A stretch of DNA of 51,054 nt from Candidatus Amulumruptor caecigallinarius (GTDB taxonomy: Bacteria > Bacteroidota > Bacteroidia > Bacteroidales > Muribaculaceae): positions 1,206,829-1,257,882 of the forward strand of contig JAMPDP010000001.1 of NCBI GenBank assembly GCA_023665605.1, given 5' to 3'. A program made the translations under genes and the position numbers. Positions 34,787-43,296 of the stretch are shown piece by piece (position 1 is the stretch's first letter; each line of letters starts with the position of its first letter). Below the pieces are notes generated by a model, which did not search any database, had not been told where the DNA came from, and saw nothing but the letters and a program-made list of their open reading frames with translations.

Positions 34787-36501
34787 CGGGTGCGGACTTC
34801 CACTTCGCCAACCCCGGTCCGCAGGAAATACTCCTCGAAGTCACTGCTCACGCGGTGACGCAGCAGGTCTGTATCGCGGTTGGAGGGGGTGGTGAACAAT
34901 GTCACCTTTGAGCCGGTACGCACCAGCGTCACCGGCTCTCCTTTATATGGCAGGTCAAAGGCCTCGACGGCTCGCAGCTCCGGCTCCGGCTTGATGATGG
35001 AGGCAACAATCCACGCCACCACACACATACCCACTGCACGAAGCGAGGCACGGCTACGCTGATGCAGCCACACACCGAAAGCGGCCACTGTCATCAAGCA
35101 GATCCACAGCTCGGGCTGTGACATATAGATGCCCCTCACTGTGGCTCCCGGCCATGACGCTACGCCGTGGGATGTGGCATCAAGCGCGTATACCAAGGCT
35201 TCAGTAGCCCGACAGAGAAGCTCGGAGTGCAGTCCGCAGGCGCTGAGCAGCAGAACGAGGATGCCGCTGCCGCAGATGCAGGGCATGAGCAGGGACGCCA
35301 CAGTGGCACTGACAATGAAATAGACCGGAAAAGTGTGGAAATAGAATGTCGACAGCACCCCTGCGCCAAGCATGGCACTGATGCTGACGGTGATGTAAGC
35401 CACAGCGGCATAAATACGGGGATGGTCATGTCGCGACACGGGATTAAGCTTGTCGGCGAAGGTGATTATAGCGAGCACTGCGGTGAAAGAGAGCTGGAAG
35501 CTGTAGGTGAACAATGAGGTCGGTGAGGGCACCAGAATTACCAAAGCTGCCAGGCAGAGCGAATTGTAAGGCACCGAGCGGCGCTGTATAAGCCGACCGA
35601 TAATGAACACGCTTCCCATTGTCACGGCTCTGACCACCGACGGCGAGAGACCTGTGATTCCGGCATAGAGCCACAGCAGGATGATGATGACCAGATCGGC
35701 TGCTTGCCAATATCGAGTGATGTAGAGTGGCCACAGCAAGCTCTCTATAAGCATGAAAAGCAGGGCCACGTGCATCCCGCTCAGGGCGAGGATGTGTGAC
35801 AGACCGGCCGCGCTGTATTCTGTGCGTCGCTCCGTGTCGAGCCATGATGTGTCGCCAAGGAGCAGAGCATTGAGCATCGCGGTGCTCTCGGAGTCAAGAT
35901 TGGAGCGGAGCAACAACTGCTGCAAACTCCGGCGCACGCGTTGCAGGTCATTGAGCAGTCCAGGCTCGTCGGTGATGGATATGATGGCCGGGTAACGCAC
36001 GAGCGAGGTGGCACTCACGCCGCGACGCCGCATGGGCCCGGAGTGGTCGGTCATCTGAGGTAATGGCGGTCGGCGTATCGGCTCCAGCTGTCCGTGCCAC
36101 TCCACGCGCTGCGCTCGTGAAAATTCCGTATGTGGCGACACCACAGTGAGGGCCACTTTGCGCTCGCGGCACGGCTTGCCGTCGATGCTGTCAAGCTCCA
36201 CATCGAGGCTCACGGCACCCTTCTCCATTGTCTCTGACACGCGCGTCACCACGCCGCTCACTGTGTGAGTGCCGTTGACAAACCGCTGCGGCAGAGGCGT
36301 GGGTAATTGCAGCGAGGCATCACACCACCCCACTGCCGTGATGATGATGTAAGCCCCTAAGACAGGACGGCGGAAGAAGAAGGCAATAATCCCCGGCAGC
36401 AACAAGGCCATGGCCCATGTCGGGGCCCACCCGGCGAAGCCGCAGAGCAGGCCGACTATGAAGCATGCCGCAGGTATCAGCAGGGGTGCTCTCAGAGCCA
36501 T
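34783..36501 (-). CDS. comEC: ComEC/Rec2-family DNA channel protein
   Basis: From ATG 36501 the protein has 572 residues. It has N-terminal helices, a soluble DUF4131-like part (VSGVVTRVSETMEKGAVSLDV, ERKVALTVVSPHTEF) and the competence membrane domain with LSHILALSGMHVALLFMLIE and SPSVVRAVTMGSVF. The C-terminal metallo-beta-lactamase-like domain found in Bacillus ComEC is absent. The family forms the inner-membrane pore for DNA uptake. Whether this organism is competent is not shown. The start overlaps the yeiH stop by about 10 bp. Confidence 0.92.
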   Translation of the reverse strand: MALRAPLLIPAACFIVGLLCGFAGWAPTWAMALLLPGIIAFFFRRPVLGAYIIITAVGWCDASLQLPTPLPQRFVNGTHTVSGVVTRVSETMEKGAVSLDVELDSIDGKPCRERKVALTVVSPHTEFSRAQRVEWHGQLEPIRRPPLPQMTDHSGPMRRRGVSATSLVRYPAIISITDEPGLLNDLQRVRRSLQQLLLRSNLDSESTAMLNALLLGDTSWLDTERRTEYSAAGLSHILALSGMHVALLFMLIESLLWPLYITRYWQAADLVIIILLWLYAGITGLSPSVVRAVTMGSVFIIGRLIQRRSVPYNSLCLAALVILVPSPTSLFTYSFQLSFTAVLAIITFADKLNPVSRHDHPRIYAAVAYITVSISAMLGAGVLSTFYFHTFPVYFIVSATVASLLMPCICGSGILVLLLSACGLHSELLCRATEALVYALDATSHGVASWPGATVRGIYMSQPELWICLMTVAAFGVWLHQRSRASLRAVGMCVVAWIVASIIKPEPELRAVEAFDLPYKGEPVTLVRTGSKVTLFTTPSNRDTDLLRHRVSSDFEEYFLRTGVGEVEVRTR

Positions 36502-37532
36502 AGCGGAGCCACATAGCGGGCCAGCAGATAGCCGCCGCCTATGAGCCACGCAAACAGGATGGCCGCGAGCACAAACGGCTTGGCTCCCGCTTTCTTGAAC
36601 TTGTCGATGCTCGTTTCGGCACCGAGGGCTGCCATGGCCATAGTCAGAAGGAAGGTGTCAAAATAGTTGATGGCATCAACAAGTGCGACAGGCAGGAGGT
36701 CAAGGGAGTTGAACACAATGACGCCCAGAAATCCGATGGCAAACCAGGGTATCGCCACTTTGCCCTTGGCGGTGTCACCGCCCTGCGTCTTGCGGCGTGC
36801 CGCAGAGGCTGCCCACCAGCCGAGTATCAGGAGCACAGGCACGAGCAGCATCACGCGAATCATCTTGACAATGACGGTGATCTTGGCAATATCCTCACCC
36901 ATGGCGTTGCCAGCGCCCACGGCGTGAGCTACCTCATGGAGCGTTGAACCGCCGTAGATGCCCATCTGCTCGGGCGACAGGTCAAGTATGCCGGCACGAT
37001 ACATCGAGGGGTACACAAACATGGCTATCGTGCCGAAAATCACCACTGTAGCCACCGCTACGGCGGTTTTGTACGGCTGGGTGCGGATGGTAGACTCGGC
37101 TCCAAGCACGGCGGCTGCCCCGCAGATGCCGCTGCCTACGGATGTGAGCAGGGCTATGTCGCGATCCATCTTCAGCAGCCGCCCCAGGGCTATGCCACCA
37201 AGTATGGTCACAGTCACCACAATAGCATCTACCACGATGCCCGAGAGCCCCACAGCCATCACATCCTGAAAGGTCAGGCGGAAGCCGTAGAGGATGATGC
37301 CAAGGCGGAGCACACGCTTGGAGCAGAACTGTATGCCGGGCACCCATGTCTGCGGCAGATGGTTGCGCAGGGAGTTGGCATAGAGCATACCCAGCACGAT
37401 ACCGATAATCATCGGGCTGATGGATATTTCCACAAAGAAGCGTGCCGAACCTATGTAGAATGCCGCACAGGCAAAAAGCGCTATCAATAACACGCCGTGG
37501 AGCATACTGCTCCGTGACTCACTGAGTGCCAT
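36492..37532 (-). CDS. yeiH: YeiH/UPF0324 family membrane protein
   Basis: From ATG 37532 the protein has 346 residues and about ten hydrophobic helices. It shows family features: ISPMIIGIVLGMLYANSLRN near the N-terminus, LRLGIILYGFRLTFQDV, SVGSGICGAAAVLGAEST and GGSTLHEVAHAVGAGNAMG. UPF0324 proteins are annotated as putative sulfate exporters; the substrate is not settled. It lies 16-22 bp from aroE and overlaps comEC, so it belongs to the long minus-strand operon. Confidence 0.9.
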   Translation of the reverse strand: MALSESRSSMLHGVLLIALFACAAFYIGSARFFVEISISPMIIGIVLGMLYANSLRNHLPQTWVPGIQFCSKRVLRLGIILYGFRLTFQDVMAVGLSGIVVDAIVVTVTILGGIALGRLLKMDRDIALLTSVGSGICGAAAVLGAESTIRTQPYKTAVAVATVVIFGTIAMFVYPSMYRAGILDLSPEQMGIYGGSTLHEVAHAVGAGNAMGEDIAKITVIVKMIRVMLLVPVLLILGWWAASAARRKTQGGDTAKGKVAIPWFAIGFLGVIVFNSLDLLPVALVDAINYFDTFLLTMAMAALGAETSIDKFKKAGAKPFVLAAILFAWLIGGGYLLARYVAPLWL

Positions 37533-37554
37533 AGCCAATTAGTGAAATAGTAGA

Positions 37555-38310
37555 TTATCGCTGCCAGATATTCCAAGCTGCAAACGCCTGGAGAAGAAGC
37601 ATCTCCAGACCATTTTTAACCGTGGCTCCGTACTCCTCAGCGCGCTTCATGAACAGCGTCACGTCAGGGTTGTAGAGCAGATCATAGCAGAGATGACCGG
37701 GGGTGAGCAGGTTATAGGGTATGTCGGGGCACTCGTCGGTGTGCGGATACATGCCAAGGGGTGTAGTGTTGACTATCACGGTGTTATCAGCCATGACCTC
37801 CGGAGTGAGGTCAGCATAGGTCAGCTTCCCCTTGCCGGGGGTGCGACTCACGAAGGTACAGGTCAGACCGAGGCTTTCAAGGCCGCAGGCCACCGCCTTG
37901 GAGGCACCGCCGGTGCCCAAGATGAGGGCGTGCTTCATCCCGGGCTTCAGCAGCGGACGGATGGAGTCGGTGAAGCCTGTCACATCAGAGTTATACCCCT
38001 TCAGACGGAGCTTACCGTCAGCGCCACGCATGAACTTGATGACATTGACGGCACCAATCTTGGCGGCATCGGCATCCATCTCGTCAAGGTAAGGGATCAC
38101 CTGCTCCTTGTAGGGGATGGTGACGTTGAGCCCTCGCAGATTGGGATGCGCCATGAGCACGCCGGGCAGGTCGGTGATGGCGGGGAGCTCGAAGTTGACG
38201 TAGCCGGCGTCAATCTGCTCGGCATCGAACTTGCGGTTGAAGTATTGCTGTGAAAACGAGTGGGTCAGCGGGTAGCCGATCAGCCCGTAGAGCTGTGAGG
38301 GGTTGCTCAT
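37555..38310 (-). CDS. aroE: Shikimate dehydrogenase
   Basis: The 251-residue protein shows AroE motifs: shikimate-binding YPLTHSFSQQYFN, catalytic Lys in NVTIPYKEQV, NVIKF, YNSDVTGFTDSI and the NADP Rossmann loop LGTGGASKAV. It also has NTTPLGMYP and GLEMLLLQAFAAWNIW at the end. It reduces 3-dehydroshikimate to shikimate for aromatic amino acids. It is part of the rplY-pth-S4-aroE-yeiH-comEC row. Confidence 0.96.
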   Translation of the reverse strand: MSNPSQLYGLIGYPLTHSFSQQYFNRKFDAEQIDAGYVNFELPAITDLPGVLMAHPNLRGLNVTIPYKEQVIPYLDEMDADAAKIGAVNVIKFMRGADGKLRLKGYNSDVTGFTDSIRPLLKPGMKHALILGTGGASKAVACGLESLGLTCTFVSRTPGKGKLTYADLTPEVMADNTVIVNTTPLGMYPHTDECPDIPYNLLTPGHLCYDLLYNPDVTLFMKRAEEYGATVKNGLEMLLLQAFAAWNIWQR

Positions 38311-38354
38311 CTGTGTGAGGCGTTGAGAGAGTGTGTGATAAAGAGTGTGTATAA

Positions 38355-38813
38355 TTATGACTTGGGAGCGTCATCATCGTCATCCTCGCCGAGATCGTCC
38401 CAGTCAAAGTCCCAGCCGTCATCCCAGGCTCCGGCATCTTCGGTGAAGCGCGCCAGGTCACGCCCCTCGCGCTTGGTGGGACGCCCCAGTCCTTTACGAC
38501 GATCAACGAAGCCGCTGATCTTCACCACCTCCAGCAGGTCAAGCTCTGAGCGGGGGGTGATGTTCTCGCAATACTCAGGCACCAGCTTGGCTCCAAGACG
38601 GTTTTCGGTCACGGCAAACACCTTGAATGAGTATGTCACAGGTGGCTTGCGTACCTTCACCACGTCGCCCGGCTTCACCATGCGCGAGGGCTTGGCGAGG
38701 GCGTCGCCGATGTAGACGCGCCCCTTCTTGCATGCCTCAGTGGCGATGGTGCGCGTCTTGAAGATGCGCATGGCCCATATCCACTTGTCTATGCGGACTT
38801 CTGCTTTAGCCAT
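38355..38813 (-). CDS. S4-domain RNA-binding protein (Hsp15-like)
   Basis: This 152-residue protein opens with an S4 domain (RIDKWIWAMRIFKTRTIATEA, KPSRMVKPGDVVKVRKP). A beta stretch and an acidic tail follow (DDLGEDDDDDAPKS). The layout matches Hsp15 (HslR), which binds stalled 50S subunits carrying peptidyl-tRNA. Its neighbour pth frees the same kind of stalled peptidyl-tRNA, and rplY/ctc is a ribosomal stress protein, so the context supports a ribosome-rescue role. Confidence 0.9.
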   Translation of the reverse strand: MAKAEVRIDKWIWAMRIFKTRTIATEACKKGRVYIGDALAKPSRMVKPGDVVKVRKPPVTYSFKVFAVTENRLGAKLVPEYCENITPRSELDLLEVVKISGFVDRRKGLGRPTKREGRDLARFTEDAGAWDDGWDFDWDDLGEDDDDDAPKS

Positions 38814-38847
38814 GTTTGTGATTTGTTGGAGAGGATGATAAGGGGGG

Positions 38848-39411
38848 TCACTTGTTGTTGAAGTTCGTCATGGCAAACGTGATGCCGCAGAGGCAATAGG
38901 CCTTGATGGCTTCCACGGCTACTTCCACACGCACCGGCAATCGCTGTCGCTCGTCGAAATTGAACTGTCCGAGCACGTAATCAATCTGCTTGCCGCGCGG
39001 ATAGTCGTTGCCTATGCCGAAGCGCAGACGCGGATACTCCTGTGTGCCGAGCTTGGCGGCAATGTCCTTCAGGCCGTTATGACCGGCATCGCTGCCACCC
39101 TGCTTGATGCGTATGTGACCGAACGGCAGAGCGATGTCATCCACAAGCACCAGGATGTGGTCAAGGTCCACACCCTCCTTATCACGCCAGTAGCGCACGG
39201 CAGAGCCGGAGAGGTTCATGTAAGTGGAGGGCTTGAGCAGAGTGAGCTGCTTGTTTTTCAGGCGCATGTGAGCCACGTCGCCGTAGCGCTCGGTGGTAAA
39301 AGAAATATTGGATGCCTCGGCTAAGGCATCCAATATACGAAATCCTATATTGTGGCGGGTGCCGACGTATTCCGCGCCGATATTTCCCAGACCGACAATC
39401 AGATATTTCAT
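38848..39411 (-). CDS. pth: Peptidyl-tRNA hydrolase
   Basis: The 187-residue protein has the Pth core: [20 protein letters not shown] with the catalytic H20, the [12 protein letters not shown] motif, [11 protein letters not shown] and [13 protein letters not shown]. It cleaves peptides from tRNAs that drop off the ribosome. It lies 20 bp downstream of rplY/ctc, a common arrangement. Confidence 0.97.
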   Translation of the reverse strand: MKYLIVGLGNIGAEYVGTRHNIGFRILDALAEASNISFTTERYGDVAHMRLKNKQLTLLKPSTYMNLSGSAVRYWRDKEGVDLDHILVLVDDIALPFGHIRIKQGGSDAGHNGLKDIAAKLGTQEYPRLRFGIGNDYPRGKQIDYVLGQFNFDERQRLPVRVEVAVEAIKAYCLCGITFAMTNFNNK

Positions 39412-39431
39412 CTGTCAGGATATGGGGTTGA

Positions 39432-40091
39432 TTACTTGGAGGCTGCGGCGGCAGCAGCGGCGGCACCACGGGCGGCGCGGGTCAGCTGCACGGCGCAAAC
39501 CACGGCGTTCTTGGCGTTCATCAGCTCCAGGCCCTCGAAGTGGAGGTCGCCCACAGCCTTAGCCTTGCCCAGACCGAGGTCGTCAACGTTGATCACCAGA
39601 CGCTCGGGGATGGCGGTGTAGATAGCCTTCACCTTGAGCTTCTTCATCACGAGGTTGAGCTTACCACCGGCCTTGACACCCTCGGCGTGACCCTCGAGCT
39701 TGACAGGCACCTCGATGGTGACAGGCTTCTTGTCGTTCACCTCGAGCAGGTCCATGTGGAGGATGGTGTCCTTGACGGGGTGGAACTGAATATCTTTGAG
39801 CACAGCATTGCGCTTCTCACCGTTGACGTCGAGCTCGATGGCGAAGATGTCAGGAGTATAGACGAGCTTGCGCACAGCCTCGTTGGTCACAGCGAGGTCA
39901 GTGGTGATGAGACCCTTGCCGTTGCCGGTCTCAACAATCTTCTCACCGGGCTTGAGAGTGCCGGTGAAGGGGAGGTCTACATGGTCACCGCCGTTGAGCA
40001 CCACGGGAATCTTGTTCTCTTTGCGGAGCTGCTTGGCAGCCTTCTTGCCGAGGTCCGTACGGGGCTCTGCGGCGAGCTTGAAAGTGTTCAT
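39432..40091 (-). CDS. rplY: Ribosomal protein L25 / general stress protein Ctc
   Basis: From ATG 40091 the protein has 219 residues. The L25 5S-rRNA-binding part comes first (MNTFKLAAEPRTDLGKKAAKQL, IPVVLNGGD), then the TL5-type C-terminal domain (DLLEVNDKKPVTIEVPVKLEG). It ends in an alanine run (AARGAAAAAAAASK). The open frame extends 18 codons upstream, but that part is unlike L25 and I reject it. The -7 box about 100 bp upstream gives a long leader. Confidence 0.95.
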   Translation of the reverse strand: MNTFKLAAEPRTDLGKKAAKQLRKENKIPVVLNGGDHVDLPFTGTLKPGEKIVETGNGKGLITTDLAVTNEAVRKLVYTPDIFAIELDVNGEKRNAVLKDIQFHPVKDTILHMDLLEVNDKKPVTIEVPVKLEGHAEGVKAGGKLNLVMKKLKVKAIYTAIPERLVINVDDLGLGKAKAVGDLHFEGLELMNAKNAVVCAVQLTRAARGAAAAAAAASK

Positions 40092-40193
40092 CGCTTGAAT
40101 GAAATTGGGGTTTGTGTTACTAAAAATTAAGTTGTTTCTGCACAAAGGCGCTTAATTTCCCATCACACGGAGGGGTAAAGCCCTAAAGCGCCG

Positions 40194-40201
40194 CAAAGTT
40201 A
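40194..40201 (-). promoter_or_regulatory. -7 box of rplY/ctc (TAACTTTG)
   Basis: On the minus strand TAACTTTG (40201-40194) matches the Bacteroidetes -7 element and is identical to the rplS and imelysin-operon boxes in this window. The predicted leader is about 97 bases. Confidence 0.65.
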
Positions 40202-40616
40202 CCACTTTTCTTCCACCCCCGCAACAAAATTTCAACCCACCCCGCGCAACCGCATCAAGAAGCCTTCCTCCCGCCCCATCATCAGATAACCGGGAAGAAA
40301 CAAATCCGCGTCCCATTCGCCCCATCCGCGTCTACGGCACGGCACGACAGTTCCAAGCCAATCCGCGATGCCCCATCCCCTCCTCCTTACCAAACGGATT
40401 GCAGGCATCGCGCGTCGGCGTGGAGCACAGCTCCGTGCCTGTGGCGCGGATTTTAACGGAGGGGACGTGGATTATTCTTGACGCGGCTTGGCCCGGGTGG
40501 CAAAGGGGCGTCACGAGTCTGGAGGGACGAAGCCCATTTGATGCGGCTACAACGGAATCAATGGAAACGCCGTGCAGGGCAACCGCATCAAATTGTGCGG
40601 ATAAACCTCTGTCGTT

Positions 40617-40962
40617 ACGGCTGCGCCGGGCCGGAACCATCAAGAACTATCTTTAACCATCTATCAACTATCATTGAATATTGCCTTTCAAGCTATCTAC
40701 ACTCAACCATCCTCGACCATCTTCGTCCTTGCTTCGCTCGGACGGCTAACGCACCATTCTCTACTGTTGCCTCCGGGCAGAGTCCGAGCGAAGCGAGGAC
40801 AATGATGGTCGAGCATGGTCTATCTTACCGGACAGTAGATTGCATTAACTAAAGAGGAGAAAGCATTGATAGATAAAGAGGAGAAAGCATTGATTGCTGA
40901 AATATTGCTGGTTGATAAATGGTTAAAGATAGTTCTTGATGGTTCCGGCCCGGCGCAGCCGT
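40617..40962. repeat. Nested inverted repeats (54-bp outer, 38-bp inner arms)
   Basis: Outer arms 40617-40670 and 40909-40962 are inverted copies with two mismatches in 54. Inner arms 40706-40743 and 40782-40819 are inverted copies with four mismatches in 38. Between the inner and outer right arms, a 21-bp unit ending GGAGAAAGCATTGAT occurs twice at a 24-bp period (40850-40870, 40874-40894). The whole could fold into a cruciform or a long hairpin RNA. Confidence 0.85.
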
Positions 40963-41019
40963 TTTATTATTAGTAGAGATATTTTGATGCGGTTGCGCCA
41001 TGAAACGCCGTGCGGGATA

Positions 41020-41051
41020 TTTGCGTAAGTCGCGGAGAATGTGTAACTTTG
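41020..41051 (+). promoter_or_regulatory. rplS promoter (TTTG-N20-TAACTTTG)
   Basis: TTTG (41020-41023) and TAACTTTG (41044-41051) are 20 bases apart, a full match to the Bacteroidetes -33/-7 promoter. Transcription should start near 41057, leaving a leader of about 79 bases before rplS. Ribosomal protein leaders of this size can be autoregulatory, but I see no known motif. Confidence 0.8.
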
Positions 41052-41135
41052 TGGCCGATTCAGCGCAATCTCTGGCAGGACACGCAGCCTGGCTATATTG
41101 CGCATAGTGTTAACATTTAATCTTTTACAGAAGAA

Positions 41136-41501
<366 letters not shown>

Positions 41502-41531
41502 TCCCCACCTTGTTATCACAGACCCTACAAG

Positions 41532-41566
41532 ACCGGGGCGGTGCATCAACAGATGTCCGCCCCGGT
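41532..41566 (+). terminator. rplS terminator
   Basis: ACCGGGGCGG (41532-41541) pairs perfectly with CCGCCCCGGT (41557-41566), followed by TCTTATTTG. This is a good intrinsic terminator and also protects the rplS message from the convergent lrgB gene. Confidence 0.85.
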
Positions 41567-41619
41567 TCTTATTTGTGCACCTGCGCCGGTGGCGGCCGGA
41601 ATTGCATTGCGTCTTGCTC

Positions 41620-42315
41620 TTAATAGCCCAGCAGCGCAAGGATGGTGGGAGTCAGCAGCGCTGTCAACAAGCCGTTGAGGGTCAGTCCGAGCGATGACCA
41701 AGCTCCGTAGCGGTAGCTGCCCCGCTCCATGGCGATGCTTGTACCCACGGCATGCGCAGCGGTACCCATCGAGAGCCCCTGCGCAATGGGGCTGTTGACT
41801 CGGGTGAGCCGCATCACCCTAAACCCGGCCATGCCGCCAAAGATACCAACCGCACAGACCACTCCGGCTGTGAGCGGCGGTATGCCTCCGATGCTGCGTG
41901 ACACCTCCATGGCAATCGGCGTGGTAACGGACTTGGGTGCCAGCGACACCACAACGTCCTGCGTGGCACCAAATGCTTGGGCTATAAGCACCACAGACAC
42001 TATTCCGGCCACGCATCCGGCAAACTCGGCTATGAGGATGGGCAGCAGCTGCTTGCGGATGGTTGACAGTTGCCGATAGAGCGGCACACCAAGAGCCACC
42101 ACGGCCGGTTTGAGCCAAAACTCAATCATGGACCCACCTTCGGCATAACGCTCATAGGGCACACCGGTCACCACAAGCATGGTGATAAGCACGACGATAG
42201 ACACCATGATGGGATTGAGAAGCATGATGTGCGTGCGACGGTAGAGCAACTGCGCAAGCACATAGACCACAAAGGTGGCAGCAATCAGAAAATAGCTATT
42301 TTCGAGAAACGGCAT
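41620..42315 (-). CDS. lrgB: LrgB/CidB-family membrane protein
   Basis: The 231-residue protein has seven to eight hydrophobic helices and the LrgB signatures SLAPKSVTTPIAMEVS and TAAHAVGTSIAMERG. LrgB works with LrgA in control of murein hydrolase release. Related proteins move small organic acids such as glycolate or pyruvate. Its start lies 20 bp inside the lrgA end, so translation is coupled. Confidence 0.93.
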   Translation of the reverse strand: MPFLENSYFLIAATFVVYVLAQLLYRRTHIMLLNPIMVSIVVLITMLVVTGVPYERYAEGGSMIEFWLKPAVVALGVPLYRQLSTIRKQLLPILIAEFAGCVAGIVSVVLIAQAFGATQDVVVSLAPKSVTTPIAMEVSRSIGGIPPLTAGVVCAVGIFGGMAGFRVMRLTRVNSPIAQGLSMGTAAHAVGTSIAMERGSYRYGAWSSLGLTLNGLLTALLTPTILALLGY

Positions 42316-42679
42316 GGCGCAGAGATGCTAAAGTGTGAGGGAAATAACGACGCATAAGCTGGTGAATCCATCCGGTGACACCAATCACCACAAACGTACT
42401 TCCGGCAGATGCTGCGACTATGGCTAACCACTGGTCACGAATCAAATCAAAGTAGCCGAGCAACGCCACTCCCGCGGGCACGAAGAAAAATCCCAGATTA
42501 GACACCAGAAAGTCAGCCACTCCGGCCACATGCCGCTGCTTGACCAGACGCAGTTGCAGTGATGCTGCCAACAGGAGCATCCCGATTATGCTTGAGGGCA
42601 CAGGCACTCCAGTGAGCCACACTATCAGCTCACCGATGGCCAGAAAAAGGAATATGACGGCAAGTTGTAAGATAACCAT
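42296..42679 (-). CDS. lrgA: LrgA/CidA-family holin-like protein
   Basis: The 127-residue protein has four hydrophobic helices with the family motif LTGVPVPSSIIGMLLL and LGFFFVPAGVALLGYFD. LrgA/CidA proteins resemble phage holins and oligomerise in the membrane. It is the first gene of the lrgAB pair. A -7 box (TAATTTTG, minus strand, 42749-42742) lies about 65 bp upstream. Confidence 0.93.
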   Translation of the reverse strand: MVILQLAVIFLFLAIGELIVWLTGVPVPSSIIGMLLLAASLQLRLVKQRHVAGVADFLVSNLGFFFVPAGVALLGYFDLIRDQWLAIVAASAGSTFVVIGVTGWIHQLMRRYFPHTLASLRHAVSRK

Positions 42680-42741
42680 ACTCTATACCTATTAATATAT
42701 ACAGCTTAAACCCGGGAATTATGAATTCCGAAAAACCGATG

Positions 42742-42749
42742 CAAAATTA
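42742..42749 (-). promoter_or_regulatory. -7 box of lrgAB (TAATTTTG)
   Basis: On the minus strand TAATTTTG fits TAnnTTTG, with a predicted start near 42735. It is downstream of the terminator at 42798-42849, so lrgAB can be transcribed independently of whatever ends there. Confidence 0.6.
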
Positions 42750-42789
42750 CAACATTACATCAAAAAACACCTACCATCCCAGGCCTTTG

Positions 42790-42945
42790 AAAAGAAAAGT
42801 CGGGGATGACGCAGCTCACATTCTGCCTCATCCCCGACTGCCTGTAGATTGTAGATGTTCTGTTAGCGAATCATAGGTCGCTGCTTTAATGCACCAATTT
42901 TCTTTACTGTATCTGACGGTCATTTTTCTTTGACCGATACAAAAA
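42790..42945 (-). ncRNA. Candidate small RNA of about 150 nt
   Basis: On the minus strand a -7 box TATTTTTG (42957-42950) is followed by a possible 5' hairpin (GTATC-GGTCA...TGACC...GATAC, about 42949-42912). A less structured middle follows, then the terminator above. No ORF of useful length or ribosome site is present. The layout is that of an independent small RNA, but no expression evidence is available. No known RNA family is recognised. A leader of lrgAB is less likely, since lrgAB has its own -7 box. Confidence 0.45.
42798..42849 (-). terminator. Strong minus-strand terminator upstream of lrgAB
   Basis: AGTCGGGGATGA (42798-42809) pairs perfectly with TCATCCCCGACT (42838-42849). On the minus strand the stem is followed by TTTTCTTTTC, a proper U tract. 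No annotated minus-strand gene ends here, so it must close a short unannotated transcript. Confidence 0.85.
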
Positions 42946-43260
42946 TAGTCCTCCACGCATGGCCTGCAGTTGTGTCGTAGTAAAATGTTAGTTACCGTCA
43001 TTGGGTTTTATCCTGTCATTAAGCGTTTTACATAGTTAGACATTTTGCGTTTCGGTAGTGAATTACACAAATGTGGTTGAGGTCTACGATTTGTAAACCA
43101 TTTAGATTTTCAGGGGACAACTTCCTTATAGTCACACCCCCGCAAAACAAGCCTGAATATGCCCTGACAGACTTACAGACCGCTTCACATATTTATATTT
43201 TAACTTTTATAAACAGTAGAATTCTGCCACTTCTCCTCAGTCGGCGGATTTGGCCTTGGA
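42850..43260. other. AT-rich gene-free region
   Basis: This stretch is visibly more AT-rich than the rest of the window and contains no credible gene. A 65-codon frame at 43071-43268 lacks family features. Besides the small-RNA candidate and the promoter of the next gene, I see only runs such as TTTCTTTG and no clear repeats. Confidence 0.5.
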
Positions 43261-43275
43261 TTGAGTGAAAATATG

Positions 43276-43283
43276 TATCTTTG
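43276..43283 (+). promoter_or_regulatory. -7 box (TATCTTTG) placing the start of the PD40 gene
   Basis: TATCTTTG is an exact TAnnTTTG match. TTTG at 43249 or TTG at 43256 may be the -33 element. Transcription would begin near 43290, only about 7 bases before ATG 43297. It excludes the in-frame start at 43261, which lies upstream of the box. Confidence 0.65.
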
Positions 43284-43296
43284 CATATATATAATT

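Larger units (their letters stand above)
40092..41135. other. 1-kb gene-free region between rplY and rplS
   Basis: No convincing ORF occurs here. The left 110 bp are the rplY leader and promoter. The middle (about 40580-41000) is a large nested palindrome, listed separately. The right end holds the rplS promoter. A 15-mer at about 40245-40259 (GCGCAACCGCATCAA) reappears inverted near 40984-40998. CATCCGCGTC occurs twice near 40308 and 40325. The sequence looks repeat-derived. Confidence 0.6.

Noticed and set aside
40399-40852. Short frames inside the palindromic region
   Set aside because: They are built from inverted-repeat sequence, overlap each other in different frames and lack any family feature.
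40617-40962. A CRISPR array
   Set aside because: The repeats are inverted and nested, with only one 24-bp direct duplication and no spacers or cas genes.
43071-43268. A 65-codon frame in the AT-rich region
   Set aside because: No ribosome site, no domain, and it ends inside the promoter of the next gene.
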